DNA from: Anaerococcus marasmi
GTDB taxonomy: Bacteria > Bacillota > Clostridia > Tissierellales > Peptoniphilaceae
Direction: 5' to 3'
Length of the DNA: 64,000 nt
Assembly (NCBI RefSeq): GCF_900290195.1
Contig: NZ_OLMF01000004.1
Span: 423,501-487,500 of the forward strand
Notes under the pieces: model-generated
What the model was told of the DNA's origin: nothing
Seen by the model: only the letters and a program-made list of their open reading frames with translations
Database searches by the model: none
Translations under genes and position numbers: made by a program
Part shown: positions 28,203 to 38,211 of the stretch, piece by piece
Position numbering within the stretch: the stretch's first letter is position 1
How the letters are laid out: every line of letters begins with the position of its first letter

Positions 28203-30227
28203 CTAAAGGAACATCAAGCGAGCGCCGATAATCGAACTAGAATAAGAGGCAGAATAACCCGCAAAGAAATAGAAAGCACCCGCATCAGCACCACTACCCG
28301 CGCCACCACCCACATAGGCAATAGTGTTGCTGGATGAACTTACATATTGATAATCGCTATAATGGATGGATGAGCTTCCTCCTCCATCTTTAATCACAAA
28401 ACCCTGCTCTGTATTTCCAATAACCTTTGTAGAATAAGAACCAGGTTGATTAAATATTTCATATCCCTGATAATTAGTTTTATCATCATTAAATTTATCA
28501 GTTCCTGTCCATATTTTTCCGTTTTCTGTTTTAAATCCATCGCACCATTGACCTTTTGTACCAAAAAAGTCTTCAACCCATTGAAACCTCACTTTTGTAC
28601 TTGTGCTTGTTGTGCCAAAATCAATACCTTTTCCGTTAGTTTCACCAGTCACTTTATCATAATTATTTCCAGACGTATTACCCTTACCGAGAGCAGTTTG
28701 TGAGTCAAGATTTCCATATTTCAGCACATACACAGCTTGTAAGAAAGTCCGTTGATAAAAAGCTAATTGTTCATATCCTGTTCCATTAGCTTGCGCTATA
28801 GTTCTAAAATTACCTATAGTTTCACTTCCTTTAGGAACTTTGCCAGTGATCGACCTTAACTTACCATTTTCGTTAAATCCTAAATAAGCACCTAGATAGA
28901 AAGCATCTCTTGGACTATCACCCCTAGAGTGAGCGTAATATTTAAAGTTAGGATCATCAGCCTTATTTGTCATAGACACATAAACTCTATCACCAACAGT
29001 CTTTATCCTAAGCCCTTTTCTTGGGAAACGTACCATAACATCTCCATCTTCAGGCTTTAAATCATTAAGTTCATTATCTTCAAGTTCTCTTACTTCCTCA
29101 CCATCCTTAAACAAGACCAACTGACTTTGGAAAAAATCATCCCATTCAGAACTACCCTTTTCCATCATCTTTGCATCATCTTCATAAGTGATACAGGTTA
29201 AAGGATTAGAGTTATATTGATCGATCACAGCAGTCATTATAAGTGGTTTAGGTGGATGGTGTCTTTCTATAAGTTTAAATAACTTCTTCCCTTGTTCCGC
29301 CGACAAAGCCTTATCACTACCACCAGTTTCAAGGTCATCAACCACTTCTACCTTAAGCATATTGATCTGTTCTTCCGTTAATTCATCAAACTTAACAGTC
29401 CCGTCTTGGCCCTTCTTAACAATAGCTTTCTTACCATCAGTAAAACTGATTTCTGTATTCCCGTCATCAAGTATCCTATAAGATGATACATTTACACTCT
29501 TACCATCTTCTATCTCCATGCTCTTACCATCAGTAAACTTAACTGTGTTGGTTGTTCCTGATTTAGATATACTTGCAACGTTTACAGGATTACCTGTATC
29601 TCCTTTTAATCCTTGTTTACCTCTTTGTATTGTTACTGTAGGGCTATTGTTATTAAATGTTATAACTGTATTACCATCACTGTCGTACTTACTAGATATA
29701 ACCTTACTAGCTTCACCAGGTATGCCTTGAGGTCCAGTTTTACCAGTTAATCCTCTTAGACCTGTATCACCTTTTGGTCCTCTAATTTTTTCAACATTAT
29801 TAAGAACAGCAAGTCGTATAGCCTCATCAGCAATATTTTTTGCAGTAGCTACAGCTATAAGTGCTTCTTTTCCGTCCATATAGGATTGATATCCTTCATG
29901 GATTCTTACAAACATTTCACTATTAGATGGAAATACATGGCCATCAACCTCTATGTCAATTACATATACTCCTATTCCTAAAGGTTCATCAATTGTAAAG
30001 CTAACTCTGTTGCCATTAACAACGCTACTAGTATCCCACTTTGTATTTTTAATTTTGTTATATAGTCTAATCTTAGCTTCCTTGCCATCTAGACTTGGAT
30101 CATTCATAGTATCTGAATTATCATTATAACCAAGCTCATATTCAAGCTCAGACCTACTGTCTCCCTGTTTAATGTTAACTCCACCTTTAACTTGAATTAA
30201 GTTTAAAGTGTTTAATACATTAGCCAT
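28203..30227 (-). CDS. BppU-like baseplate upper protein with collagen-like region and C-terminal receptor-binding domain
   Basis: A 674-residue tail protein. Residues 1 to about 140 match the BppU N-terminal domain that attaches to the baseplate. A collagen-like stretch follows (about 151-172: GPKGDTGLRG and GPQGIPG), with a second KGDTG unit near 208. The C-terminal third is rich in Gly/Ser/aromatics and ends in IIGARLMFL, a pattern seen in C-type-lectin-fold receptor-binding domains. It probably decides host surface binding. It is separated from the upstream genes by a terminator hairpin. Confidence 0.8.
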   Translation of the reverse strand: MANVLNTLNLIQVKGGVNIKQGDSRSELEYELGYNDNSDTMNDPSLDGKEAKIRLYNKIKNTKWDTSSVVNGNRVSFTIDEPLGIGVYVIDIEVDGHVFPSNSEMFVRIHEGYQSYMDGKEALIAVATAKNIADEAIRLAVLNNVEKIRGPKGDTGLRGLTGKTGPQGIPGEASKVISSKYDSDGNTVITFNNNSPTVTIQRGKQGLKGDTGNPVNVASISKSGTTNTVKFTDGKSMEIEDGKSVNVSSYRILDDGNTEISFTDGKKAIVKKGQDGTVKFDELTEEQINMLKVEVVDDLETGGSDKALSAEQGKKLFKLIERHHPPKPLIMTAVIDQYNSNPLTCITYEDDAKMMEKGSSEWDDFFQSQLVLFKDGEEVRELEDNELNDLKPEDGDVMVRFPRKGLRIKTVGDRVYVSMTNKADDPNFKYYAHSRGDSPRDAFYLGAYLGFNENGKLRSITGKVPKGSETIGNFRTIAQANGTGYEQLAFYQRTFLQAVYVLKYGNLDSQTALGKGNTSGNNYDKVTGETNGKGIDFGTTSTSTKVRFQWVEDFFGTKGQWCDGFKTENGKIWTGTDKFNDDKTNYQGYEIFNQPGSYSTKVIGNTEQGFVIKDGGGSSSIHYSDYQYVSSSSNTIAYVGGGAGSGADAGAFYFFAGYSASYSSSIIGARLMFL

Positions 30228-30249
30228 TGTTCCTCCTTTCTCAAATAAA

Positions 30250-30274
30250 AAAGAGCGTTAAATTACACACTCTT
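30250..30274 (-). terminator. Hairpin upstream of the baseplate gene
   Basis: On the minus strand AAGAGTGTG pairs with a CGCTCTT arm through AAGAG/CTCTT and is followed by TTTTTTAT. It may reduce read-through from tail genes into the baseplate and lysis genes. Confidence 0.6.
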
Positions 30275-30307
30275 ATGTTTAAGGTCTATATATTTTTCAA
30301 TTTAAGG

Positions 30308-30574
30308 TTATGCGTTCTTATCAACCTTATTTATCGCTCTATGTTCTTCAAGTATTTCAAATTTCCAATCTTTCTTTAGTAGATTGCTTAGTCCTTCTTG
30401 TAGTTTTAAAAGTTCTTCGCACTCTTCTTTTTTCTCAAATTTGGTACAATCATCTAGATTACTATTCCAGTAGATGTTACCAGAATAGGTATCAATAGTT
30501 GCTAAATCTTCCCTATCTTCTAGTCCACTTCTAACTAAAATATATCTTGTTTTATTTTCTTCATATACGCTCAT
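30308..30574 (-). CDS. Hypothetical phage protein
   Basis: An 88-residue soluble, acidic protein between the DUF1617-like gene and the baseplate gene. The sequence suggests a small alpha/beta fold with no membrane segment. No domain recognised. Confidence 0.6.
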   Translation of the reverse strand: MSVYEENKTRYILVRSGLEDREDLATIDTYSGNIYWNSNLDDCTKFEKKEECEELLKLQEGLSNLLKKDWKFEILEEHRAINKVDKNA

Positions 30575-30587
30575 TTTTCATCTCCTT

Positions 30588-30890
30588 TTAATTTTCAAAA
30601 TCAATAATTGGCTCCAAATAAAAAACATCTTCAACTGACAGTTTTAACTCCTCCAGTTCAGATGACTTGATTTTTTCTATATCTATTTCGTTTTCTATAC
30701 TAAACACTTCATCTATTTCTTTTTTATTCTCCTCCTTCCCTTTAAGACTTTCGTTTATGATCATTGCTTCATCTTCCAGTTTTTTCTTTATTTTAAAAAG
30801 CTTAAAGGCAAGCTTTCCGTTTATATCAGTCTTTCCTATTTTCCCTAAAGCAAGATTAGCTTGCCATATTTCATTATTTGTTAGTTTCAT
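30588..30890 (-). CDS. DUF1617-like phage protein
   Basis: A 100-residue protein starting MKLTNNEIWQANLALGKI, similar in layout to DUF1617 proteins beside tail spike genes. The ATG at 30890 is chosen; a TTG five codons upstream lies on the GGAG box itself. The role is unknown. Confidence 0.6.
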   Translation of the reverse strand: MKLTNNEIWQANLALGKIGKTDINGKLAFKLFKIKKKLEDEAMIINESLKGKEENKKEIDEVFSIENEIDIEKIKSSELEELKLSVEDVFYLEPIIDFEN

Positions 30891-30918
30891 ACTTATTTTC
30901 TCCAATCAATAAATTGAA

Positions 30919-33573
30919 TTAAACTTTATAAATTTGCCCTCTATAATTTATTGCAAACTTTCCAGAGACTTCATTCTCAAAAATAACGCAATCTGATTCA
31001 CCTCTAATTACCCGCCCACTTGATAACTCTATGTTGTCAGTTTTTATAGAGAAACAGGACATATCTGGAGCATGTAAATGACCTCCTATATCTACAGTTT
31101 TAGAGTTTTTCCTCTGTCTACACAATATATAACAATTACTTAAAAATGGTCGTCTATCATTGGAAATAGCTATATAATTCGATCTTTTAGACCAAATATT
31201 TAACGTGCGTGTTCCATTATAGCCTTCCTCAAAAATATCACCTTCAATATATCCAACAGGTTCTTCATTTTGAAAGTATTCGTAAAACGCTAAAACACCA
31301 TTTGACATTTTGACACCATTAGCACTACTGTTAGCCACCGGGCCTGCTGTTCTACTTTCAAAGCTACCTACTAAACTCACATCCCCCGTCAAATCAACCT
31401 TACTCGCCTTAATTTTAAAGCCTTCAGCAGATTGATTAATAGCAGAAATAACACCATTCTCCTTTACAATGTGACTTATTTCACTAGCCGTTTGACTTAT
31501 TCTAGTTTCAGCATTGCCTAGCCTTGTATTTAAACTAGATACAGATGAAGATATCAAATCTTTAGTTTGAATTTTAGTTGAAAAATTAGTATCAACATAT
31601 TTCCTTAAATTATAATCTGAATTTGTAATATCACTTTTTAATGATATAACCTTACTTGATATCAACTCATCTGTTTGAGTTTTTGTAGAATAATTATTTG
31701 TGATATAGCTTCTGATATCCCTGTCTCCCATAAGGATATTGTTCTTATTTTCTTCTATACTTTTACTTAAGGATTCTACACTACTTGATATTTTCCCATT
31801 TGCTATAGTCAAGTTTGACTTAAGGTCCAGGATTTCTTCGTCTATAAGCCTTGTCTTATCGTCTAGTTTATTTGATAATTCAGAATCTGCTTTTGTTAGA
31901 CTAGCTTCAGCGCTTTTTATCTTGCCTTCCAATGCCAGTTTGCTAGAGTTTATAGCTTTGTTGGCCATCAAAATTTCTTGTTTGTTCTTTTCTATTTCCA
32001 CATTCGATAACTGTTGGCCATTCTCTAAGTTTTTGATTGATTGGTTATTAGTTAGATCTATGTCTATATTCCTAAGCTTAAGAGTTTCCCCATCCCATAG
32101 CATGGAGAATTTCTCTTTGCTTTCCCCTATCCTAAAGGTCCCATCATTAAGATTCCAGAAGACCCTGCCGCCTTCCAGGATACCTGTCCTTATAGTATCT
32201 GCATTTACAGACTCACCATTTATAGCAGTAGTAAACTTCCAGGATCCATCTTCTTTTTTGCTATCAGCTATCATAAGCTTACCAGCACCTAGATATATCA
32301 CCTTGGTAGGATTCTTATCTATTGGCCTATCAAAAGAATAGATACCTGCTGGCAGTTTATATTCATTATCTGCCTTTAGGTCGTATTGGTAGCCGTCTTC
32401 GTTATAATAAGTAGACTCTATTGCTCTTAGAACCTGCTCCATGTAGTCTATTTGCTGGACTGTCTCGTTATTTTTCTCAACCTGGGCAGATTTTAATCTA
32501 TCCGCAGTAGTTTTTATTATCTTATCACCAAATTCAAAGCTAACTACAGTCTTAGATAAGATATTTTTCTTAATCTTAAAGACTCTGGTTTTAAATCGTA
32601 TATCCATATCAGCTATTATGGTGACAATCTCTCCAAGACCGACTTGCTCAATCTCTAGACCACTTGCCCTTAGTTGGACCTTTGGTCTAGAATTTTCTAG
32701 GGCGAAGTCAAATGTTGCCTTGGCAAGCTCTTCTTTGTCCTCTATATCGTCAAAATCAACAGTGGTAATCCTTGGAGTCCCATCTGGATATCCATATAAC
32801 TTTGTGGCTTCTTCTATCTCTATATAGTCAAAGCCTTTTGGACTATGGACTTTTACTCCATCTTTTTCTGCGACAAAGTCTATATCAGTAAATTTTATCT
32901 TCCTACCATAACCACCAGTGGATTGTCCTTTTTCATCAACTATTTCTTCACCCTTACCCCTACCTATAAAAGCAGTGTAAAGGTCATCTTTATTAGTTTC
33001 AGCTAGGACTGATACTAGGTTATTCCCATAAGAAAAGACCCTACCTAAATCATTGCCTAAGCTTGGATATAGGTGGATCTCTTTTGATGATATTTTTCCA
33101 TCTATAAACTTAATAACAGGCTTAAACTCTACCTTCCATACACTACATACCTTGTATAAAGCATCTAGGGCAGAAATATAGTAGAAGTTAGTAGAAGCAA
33201 GGTTATCAACATGAGAAATACAAGTCCAGCCAGTACCTTCCAAGGCCTTGCCTAAAGCATAACCTGGAGTCTTATTTTGTGGCCTTAAATCTCTGACTAC
33301 CTTGCCTTTAAGTTCATCAAACATTATATGGACACCTTGGTCTGTTAGAAATCCATCTTTCTTAATAATGTTTCTTACTTTGTGTAGATAGAAATTATCA
33401 TCATCCTTAAAGCCAAAGTAATAGGCTTGTTCAATTTCTTTGTCATACTTACAGGTGAACTCTGCCCTAATTAGTGAATTTAATTCTAGTTCTTGGTAAG
33501 GGTCAATAAGTCTGTTTTCTTCAATTGTATCTATTAATTTTTGTTTTCTATCAAATAAATATATACCGCTCAT
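30919..33573 (-). CDS. Phage tail spike / tail-associated endopeptidase-type protein
   Basis: An 884-residue protein. The N-terminal 350 residues match the prophage tail endopeptidase (Tal-like) family that forms the tail tip: LFDRKQKLIDTI, LIRAEFTCKYDKEI and the GWTC segment near 115. The middle has long coiled-coil-like repeats (about 500-690, repeating KSxL/SSxSSL heptads), and the C-terminus is a beta-rich tip domain. It overlaps the Dit gene by 4 nt. It probably contacts the cell wall. Confidence 0.85.
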   Translation of the reverse strand: MSGIYLFDRKQKLIDTIEENRLIDPYQELELNSLIRAEFTCKYDKEIEQAYYFGFKDDDNFYLHKVRNIIKKDGFLTDQGVHIMFDELKGKVVRDLRPQNKTPGYALGKALEGTGWTCISHVDNLASTNFYYISALDALYKVCSVWKVEFKPVIKFIDGKISSKEIHLYPSLGNDLGRVFSYGNNLVSVLAETNKDDLYTAFIGRGKGEEIVDEKGQSTGGYGRKIKFTDIDFVAEKDGVKVHSPKGFDYIEIEEATKLYGYPDGTPRITTVDFDDIEDKEELAKATFDFALENSRPKVQLRASGLEIEQVGLGEIVTIIADMDIRFKTRVFKIKKNILSKTVVSFEFGDKIIKTTADRLKSAQVEKNNETVQQIDYMEQVLRAIESTYYNEDGYQYDLKADNEYKLPAGIYSFDRPIDKNPTKVIYLGAGKLMIADSKKEDGSWKFTTAINGESVNADTIRTGILEGGRVFWNLNDGTFRIGESKEKFSMLWDGETLKLRNIDIDLTNNQSIKNLENGQQLSNVEIEKNKQEILMANKAINSSKLALEGKIKSAEASLTKADSELSNKLDDKTRLIDEEILDLKSNLTIANGKISSSVESLSKSIEENKNNILMGDRDIRSYITNNYSTKTQTDELISSKVISLKSDITNSDYNLRKYVDTNFSTKIQTKDLISSSVSSLNTRLGNAETRISQTASEISHIVKENGVISAINQSAEGFKIKASKVDLTGDVSLVGSFESRTAGPVANSSANGVKMSNGVLAFYEYFQNEEPVGYIEGDIFEEGYNGTRTLNIWSKRSNYIAISNDRRPFLSNCYILCRQRKNSKTVDIGGHLHAPDMSCFSIKTDNIELSSGRVIRGESDCVIFENEVSGKFAINYRGQIYKV

Positions 33574-34319
33574 AGTACCCTCTCCCTAAAATTAATTATC
33601 ACATTGTTGGCTAGATTGCAAGTTATCTTATCTCTAGCATAGATATCAAAATCAAAATAATCACTTTCTACATAATCAAGCATAGATAGGATATTCTCTT
33701 TGTTTTTATAGATTTTCCGGTCTTTAAAAGTCACCTTATCACCAGCTTTAAAATTAGTATTAAGAACTATCCTAAGGCCCCTAGATATGTTTTTAAGGAC
33801 CAGTTTATTAGCTGAAATTGTAAGAGTCATCTCTATAGACTCTGGCTTTACAGGATAATAATCATAGACCAAGTCCCTTACCTGGTTAGTATCTTTTCTT
33901 ATCTTGCTATAAAGATAAGGATCTGAGCAATGTATTGTAAACTTACCAATCCCAACATTAGAATCAAAAGGTGGGTCATCAAAGGAAGAAAGCCTTCCAA
34001 ACCTCACTCCTTGTTCATCTGCAAAGGAAAACTCTACATCTTCCTTGCTCTGCAGATACATGGTCAAAAGCTTCATATTTTTTAAAAACCAATGGTTATT
34101 TTCTGCCTTTATCAAGTAATGAACTGTTATCTCCCTTGAAGGGTAGGAGTCTTCTATCATTATGTCCCCATCCCTGCCTCTTACTTTTTGGTAAGAAAGG
34201 CTAGGACTAAACATCTGCCTACCCTCCACATTAATAGTACTATAGCCGTCTATGATTCTGTCCAGATTCCTCCCATTGAAGGAAAGACAGCACTTGCTAA
34301 AATTTAATATATATTCCAT
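33570..34319 (-). CDS. Distal tail protein (Dit)
   Basis: A 249-residue siphovirus tail component of the Dit family, which forms the hub between tail tube and tip. Its place between tape measure and tail spike and the VRGRDGDIMIEDSYPSREI and FTIHCSDPYLYSK segments support this. ATGA overlap with the tail spike gene. Confidence 0.88.
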   Translation of the reverse strand: MEYILNFSKCCLSFNGRNLDRIIDGYSTINVEGRQMFSPSLSYQKVRGRDGDIMIEDSYPSREITVHYLIKAENNHWFLKNMKLLTMYLQSKEDVEFSFADEQGVRFGRLSSFDDPPFDSNVGIGKFTIHCSDPYLYSKIRKDTNQVRDLVYDYYPVKPESIEMTLTISANKLVLKNISRGLRIVLNTNFKAGDKVTFKDRKIYKNKENILSMLDYVESDYFDFDIYARDKITCNLANNVIINFRERVL

Positions 34320-34327
34320 CTTCCCTC

Positions 34328-36421
34328 CTAGTATTGTAAGTCAAGATTAATCTCTGCATCTTGTAGTTTAGTAATGTCATCTACAAAGCCTTTGAAGGCC
34401 CTACCTGCAATAACAAGGTTAATATTAGCTGGAACAGATCCTAAGCTTCCAGGCTCATTATTAGTAAAATCATTTGTTACATTGCCAACATTAAAATCGT
34501 AGCTTCCTATATCAAAATCTGGACTAGGGTTGACACTACCTAATTCATCTTCTATATCAGAATTTATGTCAAATATGGTATCTTTCACATCTTTAAAACT
34601 ATCTCTTAGACCTTCATCAAGGCCTTCCATAATAGCAAGACCTGCTGGTATTAAAAGCTTTCTATCGTAAGATATTGGACCTTTGTGTTGGGCTATCCAG
34701 TTACCTATTCCACTAACAAAGTTCATAACCCCTTGCCAAGCTGATTTTAAACCATTTAAGAACCCATCCATGATAGCAGATCCAGCTCCAAATAAATCGA
34801 CATTAAATAATGAATCGAATACTTTTTTTATTCCATCAATGAGACTTGATACTTTGCCTGCTTCTGTTTCAATTGCTGTAGTTATAGATTTCCACGCACT
34901 ACTTATAGCCTTAAAGAGACTGTCTGCTTTTTGACTAAGACCAGTGAAAAATCCTCTTATAGAATCAATCGTAATTTTTATTGCATCTTTGCTAGTTTTA
35001 ATTGAATTTGATATGCTTCCCCATGCTGATGACAATAGTCCTTTAAGCTTATTTCCTGCCTCGCTAAGTCCTGTAAAAAATCTTTTTATATTTTCAATAA
35101 TAGTCTTTATACCTTGACTTGCTCCGGATATTATTCCTTTAATACCATTCCAGACTTGTGATAAAGCAGTTTTAAGAACATTCCCCGATTCGGCAAGCCC
35201 TTTAAAAAATCCTTTTATACTTTCGATAATAGCCTTTATACCTTGACCTGTTCCGGATATTATTCCTTTAATACCATTCCAAACTAATGATAAGGCAGTT
35301 TTCAATGCATTACCTGCAAATCCTAAACCACTAAAAACAGACTTTATCCCCTCTATAACAGTTTTAATTATATTTCCTGCAGCACTTATGGCAGATTTAA
35401 TATTAGACCATGCTGTCTTTATCATTTCACTTAAACCATTTCCAGCAGATCCCATACCGCCAAATAAGCCTATGACAGTTCCTACCCATTCAGCGATTTT
35501 ACTTATAGCTGGCTCTAGATTCTTAAATGCGTTGATAAGCACTTCTATTAACGGACTTAAAAAATCTATAGCAACAGATAAACCGTCAAATAAACCTTCA
35601 ATAGCCATAAGAGCCCCTTTAAATACTCCACCTAAAAAAGACCCTAAAACATCAAACGCAGGAGTTAGAGCCTCAGAAATTAAAGATACTAAAGGTTGAG
35701 CTTTATTCCATAGATTTACAAACGATTCAACTACACCATCAATTGCTGGTTTTACAATTTGTATGAACTTTTCAAAACCAGAGCTTATAGCCGGCAATAA
35801 TGCATCAATTAGTTCTCTGATACCATCAAATTTAAGTCTTCCAATTGCATTTATAATAGTATCTATTATTGGCCCAATAGACTGACCTGCCAACATGAAA
35901 AATTCTGGTATTTTCATAATAGTAGTTCTAATAGATTCAATTACTGGACTTAAATTATTTTTTAAGTTTGAAAAAGCTTGAAAAACAGATGTATTATTTT
36001 CTAAAGATAGGCCAAATTGATTCATTATTTCTTTACCAGCATTAATCAATATTGGTCCAAACTCTTTTATTCCATTTTCAATAACTACAGGTATTCCTTT
36101 TAATACTCTTGCAAGCATAGGGATAAAATTCCCAACTAAAAAAATTTCTGTAGTTTCAGCTAGATTGTTTAGACTCGGTTTTATATTTTCTCCCAAGGCA
36201 AGATTACCCAGTACATCTACAAAACTTGCCTTCATAGCAGAAAATGATCCCTGCAAGGTCTCTGCCGCTTCTTTAGCTGTTGTCCCTGTTATTCCTAGAT
36301 CTTGTTGAATAACATGAATAGCTTCGTATACATCACCAAGATTACTTATATCATATTTAATACCAGTTATTTTCTGAGCATCAGCAAGAAGCCTTTCCAT
36401 CTCTTTTTTCGTACCACCATA
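34328..36421 (-). CDS. Tape measure protein, exon 2 (C-terminal 697 residues)
   Basis: This open frame begins YGGTKKEMERLLADAQKITG, which normally continues the N-terminal part ending MLDNLKLG encoded at 37303-37836. The two are separated by a group I intron. Features are typical of tape measure proteins: many hydrophobic helices, and several near-repeats of about 40 residues (SLVWNGIKGIISG, SQVWNGIKGIISG, with GxxxGxxIKxIIExIK) at about residues 340-470. The C-terminal part binds the tail tip complex. The spliced protein would have 875 residues. Confidence 0.9.
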   Translation of the reverse strand, partial: YGGTKKEMERLLADAQKITGIKYDISNLGDVYEAIHVIQQDLGITGTTAKEAAETLQGSFSAMKASFVDVLGNLALGENIKPSLNNLAETTEIFLVGNFIPMLARVLKGIPVVIENGIKEFGPILINAGKEIMNQFGLSLENNTSVFQAFSNLKNNLSPVIESIRTTIMKIPEFFMLAGQSIGPIIDTIINAIGRLKFDGIRELIDALLPAISSGFEKFIQIVKPAIDGVVESFVNLWNKAQPLVSLISEALTPAFDVLGSFLGGVFKGALMAIEGLFDGLSVAIDFLSPLIEVLINAFKNLEPAISKIAEWVGTVIGLFGGMGSAGNGLSEMIKTAWSNIKSAISAAGNIIKTVIEGIKSVFSGLGFAGNALKTALSLVWNGIKGIISGTGQGIKAIIESIKGFFKGLAESGNVLKTALSQVWNGIKGIISGASQGIKTIIENIKRFFTGLSEAGNKLKGLLSSAWGSISNSIKTSKDAIKITIDSIRGFFTGLSQKADSLFKAISSAWKSITTAIETEAGKVSSLIDGIKKVFDSLFNVDLFGAGSAIMDGFLNGLKSAWQGVMNFVSGIGNWIAQHKGPISYDRKLLIPAGLAIMEGLDEGLRDSFKDVKDTIFDINSDIEDELGSVNPSPDFDIGSYDFNVGNVTNDFTNNEPGSLGSVPANINLVIAGRAFKGFVDDITKLQDAEINLDLQY

Positions 36422-37302
36422 CATAGTACATATTCATTATGATTCGTTAGTTCATAACCGTTATTAACTGCTGTATGTCACCATACAGATTAGACTATAT
36501 CTTATGCATTTGCATCCTAGCGCTTCCATTCACTTGAATGTACTCTACTCCATTAAAAAAGCACCCATTAGGATGCTTAATCTGTTTTGATAGTCGTTAC
36601 ATTTTATTATGTTTGATTCTATTGCCATTTAAATATTCTATTAAAAACCCTCTTGTAATTCCACGTCTACCTATATTCCCATCTTCTAACCTCAAGGATA
36701 TATTAGATATAGTGCAATTAAAATAGTCAGCACATTCAGAAATACTATTAAAATATAATTTATTAATTATATTTCCCCATCCTATATGACCACCTCCACG
36801 CTTCTTTCTAAATTCCTCAAATTGTGTTACCAGGATTTTTTCACTCCTAACACCATTTGTCTTAAAACGTGAATTTTGTTCAGAATAAGTAGCCCATCTA
36901 AGATTTTTTAAATCATTATTTTCTCTGTTTCCATCTGCGTGATCTACAGTAGGCTTATTTTCAGGATTTGGTATAAATGTTTCTGCAAGTAATCTATGAA
37001 TAGTAACTTTGTTAGATCTGTTATCTTCCCATAAATCAACCATAAAGTACCCATTATTTTTATTTTTATATGACTTTTTTAGGTGTCCAGTATTATCATT
37101 TCTTACCTGACCTAATTCATTAATAGAATAATTTTTAAATCTTGACAATTTTACCCAAATCATTTTAATACCTCCACATGGTTATATAGGCACTATATGC
37201 TAACCACGTACTAGGTTCAATAATAAAACACGGTATTGTCTATTAATATTTTATTAGAGTTCCACCGTTTTCACTAGGTTTATACTCGGCTATGGATTTT
37301 CT
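36422..37302 (-). mobile_element. Group I intron with homing endonuclease, inside the tape measure gene
   Basis: The 881-nt insert meets the group I rules. The 5' exon ends in U and the intron ends in G (36422). P1 forms between the exon ACTCGGT and the guide GCCGAGT (37290-37284), with the U.G wobble at the splice site. P10 is CCATA in the intron with TATGG at the start of exon 2. Core elements are GACTAT (near 36593-36588) with ATAGTC (P7), P8 GCATCCTA/TAGGATGC, and the hallmark AAGATATAGTC. Splicing joins LKLG to YGGTK in frame. Confidence 0.88.
36597..37163 (-). CDS. HNH homing endonuclease (NUMOD4-HNH-NUMOD1 type), intron-encoded
   Basis: A 188-residue endonuclease. The N-terminal NUMOD4 motif is MIWVKLSRFKNYSINELG, followed by the HNH core TVDHADGNRENNDLKNLRW (about residues 73-91) and a C-terminal NUMOD1-like DNA-binding segment (FNSISECADYF onward). 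GGAGG precedes the ATG. It lies inside the group I intron, upstream of the P7 strand, and should cut intronless tape measure genes to spread the intron. Confidence 0.92.
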   Translation of the reverse strand: MIWVKLSRFKNYSINELGQVRNDNTGHLKKSYKNKNNGYFMVDLWEDNRSNKVTIHRLLAETFIPNPENKPTVDHADGNRENNDLKNLRWATYSEQNSRFKTNGVRSEKILVTQFEEFRKKRGGGHIGWGNIINKLYFNSISECADYFNCTISNISLRLEDGNIGRRGITRGFLIEYLNGNRIKHNKM

Positions 37303-37836
37303 ACCGAGTTTTAAATTATCTAGCATTGTATAATTCTGTTTTGCAAAGCCTTGGTATGCATTTTGTATATCCTGCATATTAGTGCCCATCTTATTAGCAT
37401 TATCACCCATGTCTATCATGGCTGTATTTGCTATTTTAGATGCTTTGTCAGTATCTCCACCAAGGGAACTTACAAGGGATGCTGCAAAGCTTGTAACATT
37501 TTGCATGTATTCATTTGCAGATACACCAGTAGTTTTATAAGATTCTTTGGCATAGGCCTTTACTTTGTCGGCTGAATCTTTGAAAAGTGTTTCAACACCT
37601 CCCAAAGACTGTTCCAATTCTCCACCTTGGTAGATACTCGCTGATATAGCTTTTCCTATACCTGCTGCAGCTATACCCTTTATTGCTAGGGATTTTATCT
37701 TACTACCTAGGCTTTCTCCTAGCTTGTCCCCTGCAGATGCTACTTCGGTTCCCAGCTGCTTTTCTATCATGCCTTTAATACCCTTGGCAGATGGTATTAT
37801 CTGCACATAGGCTTTTCCTAATTCACTATTAGCCAT
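37303..37836 (-). CDS. Tape measure protein, exon 1 (N-terminal 178 residues)
   Basis: Starts MANSELGKAYVQIIPSAKG, the common N-terminus of siphovirus tape measure proteins, and ends MLDNLKLG at the 5' splice site. Without splicing the frame would run 23 codons into the intron and stop at 37243. The ATG at 37836 has GGAGG 5 nt upstream; a TTG four codons earlier lies on this box and is rejected. It determines tail length together with exon 2. Confidence 0.9.
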
Positions 37837-38197
37837 CTTTACCTCCAAGGATTTTTGCTCTCATTTTCATAAAGTCCTCACCAGACTTAAAGCCTGATAC
37901 TTTCTCCTTACCGTCATTTCCTGTTAACTCTCGAACTAACATCTTTGGATAATTCTTGCCCTTCTGACCATCTTTGGTCTTGGCATATACCAAAAGACTC
38001 AGTCTATCAAGCATACCTGCCATCATCATTTGGTTCATATCATAATTTATTCCGAACATCTTCATCTTTATCCTAGAATTAGATCTCAGACCATAAGCAA
38101 GACTTGCTGATAAAGTTAAAGGCAGAACCCTATAGTCTAAAACACCATAAGTTTCTGCCATATCGCAAATAAGTAGGTCCTCATCAAGCTTTTTCAT
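37829..38197 (-). CDS. Tail assembly chaperone GT extension (DUF5361-like)
   Basis: A 122-residue reading frame, LDEDLLICDMAETYGVLDYR onward, that matches the second tail chaperone ORF of siphoviruses. It opens in the -1 frame of the preceding G gene: the slippery heptamer at 38221-38215 gives the continuous fusion KEIKKLIVLARMKKLDED. So it is probably made mainly as a G-GT fusion, not from the ATG at 38197. It overlaps the tape measure start. Confidence 0.85.
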   Translation of the reverse strand: MKKLDEDLLICDMAETYGVLDYRVLPLTLSASLAYGLRSNSRIKMKMFGINYDMNQMMMAGMLDRLSLLVYAKTKDGQKGKNYPKMLVRELTGNDGKEKVSGFKSGEDFMKMRAKILGGKDG

Positions 38198-38211
38198 CCT
38201 GGCAAGGACTA

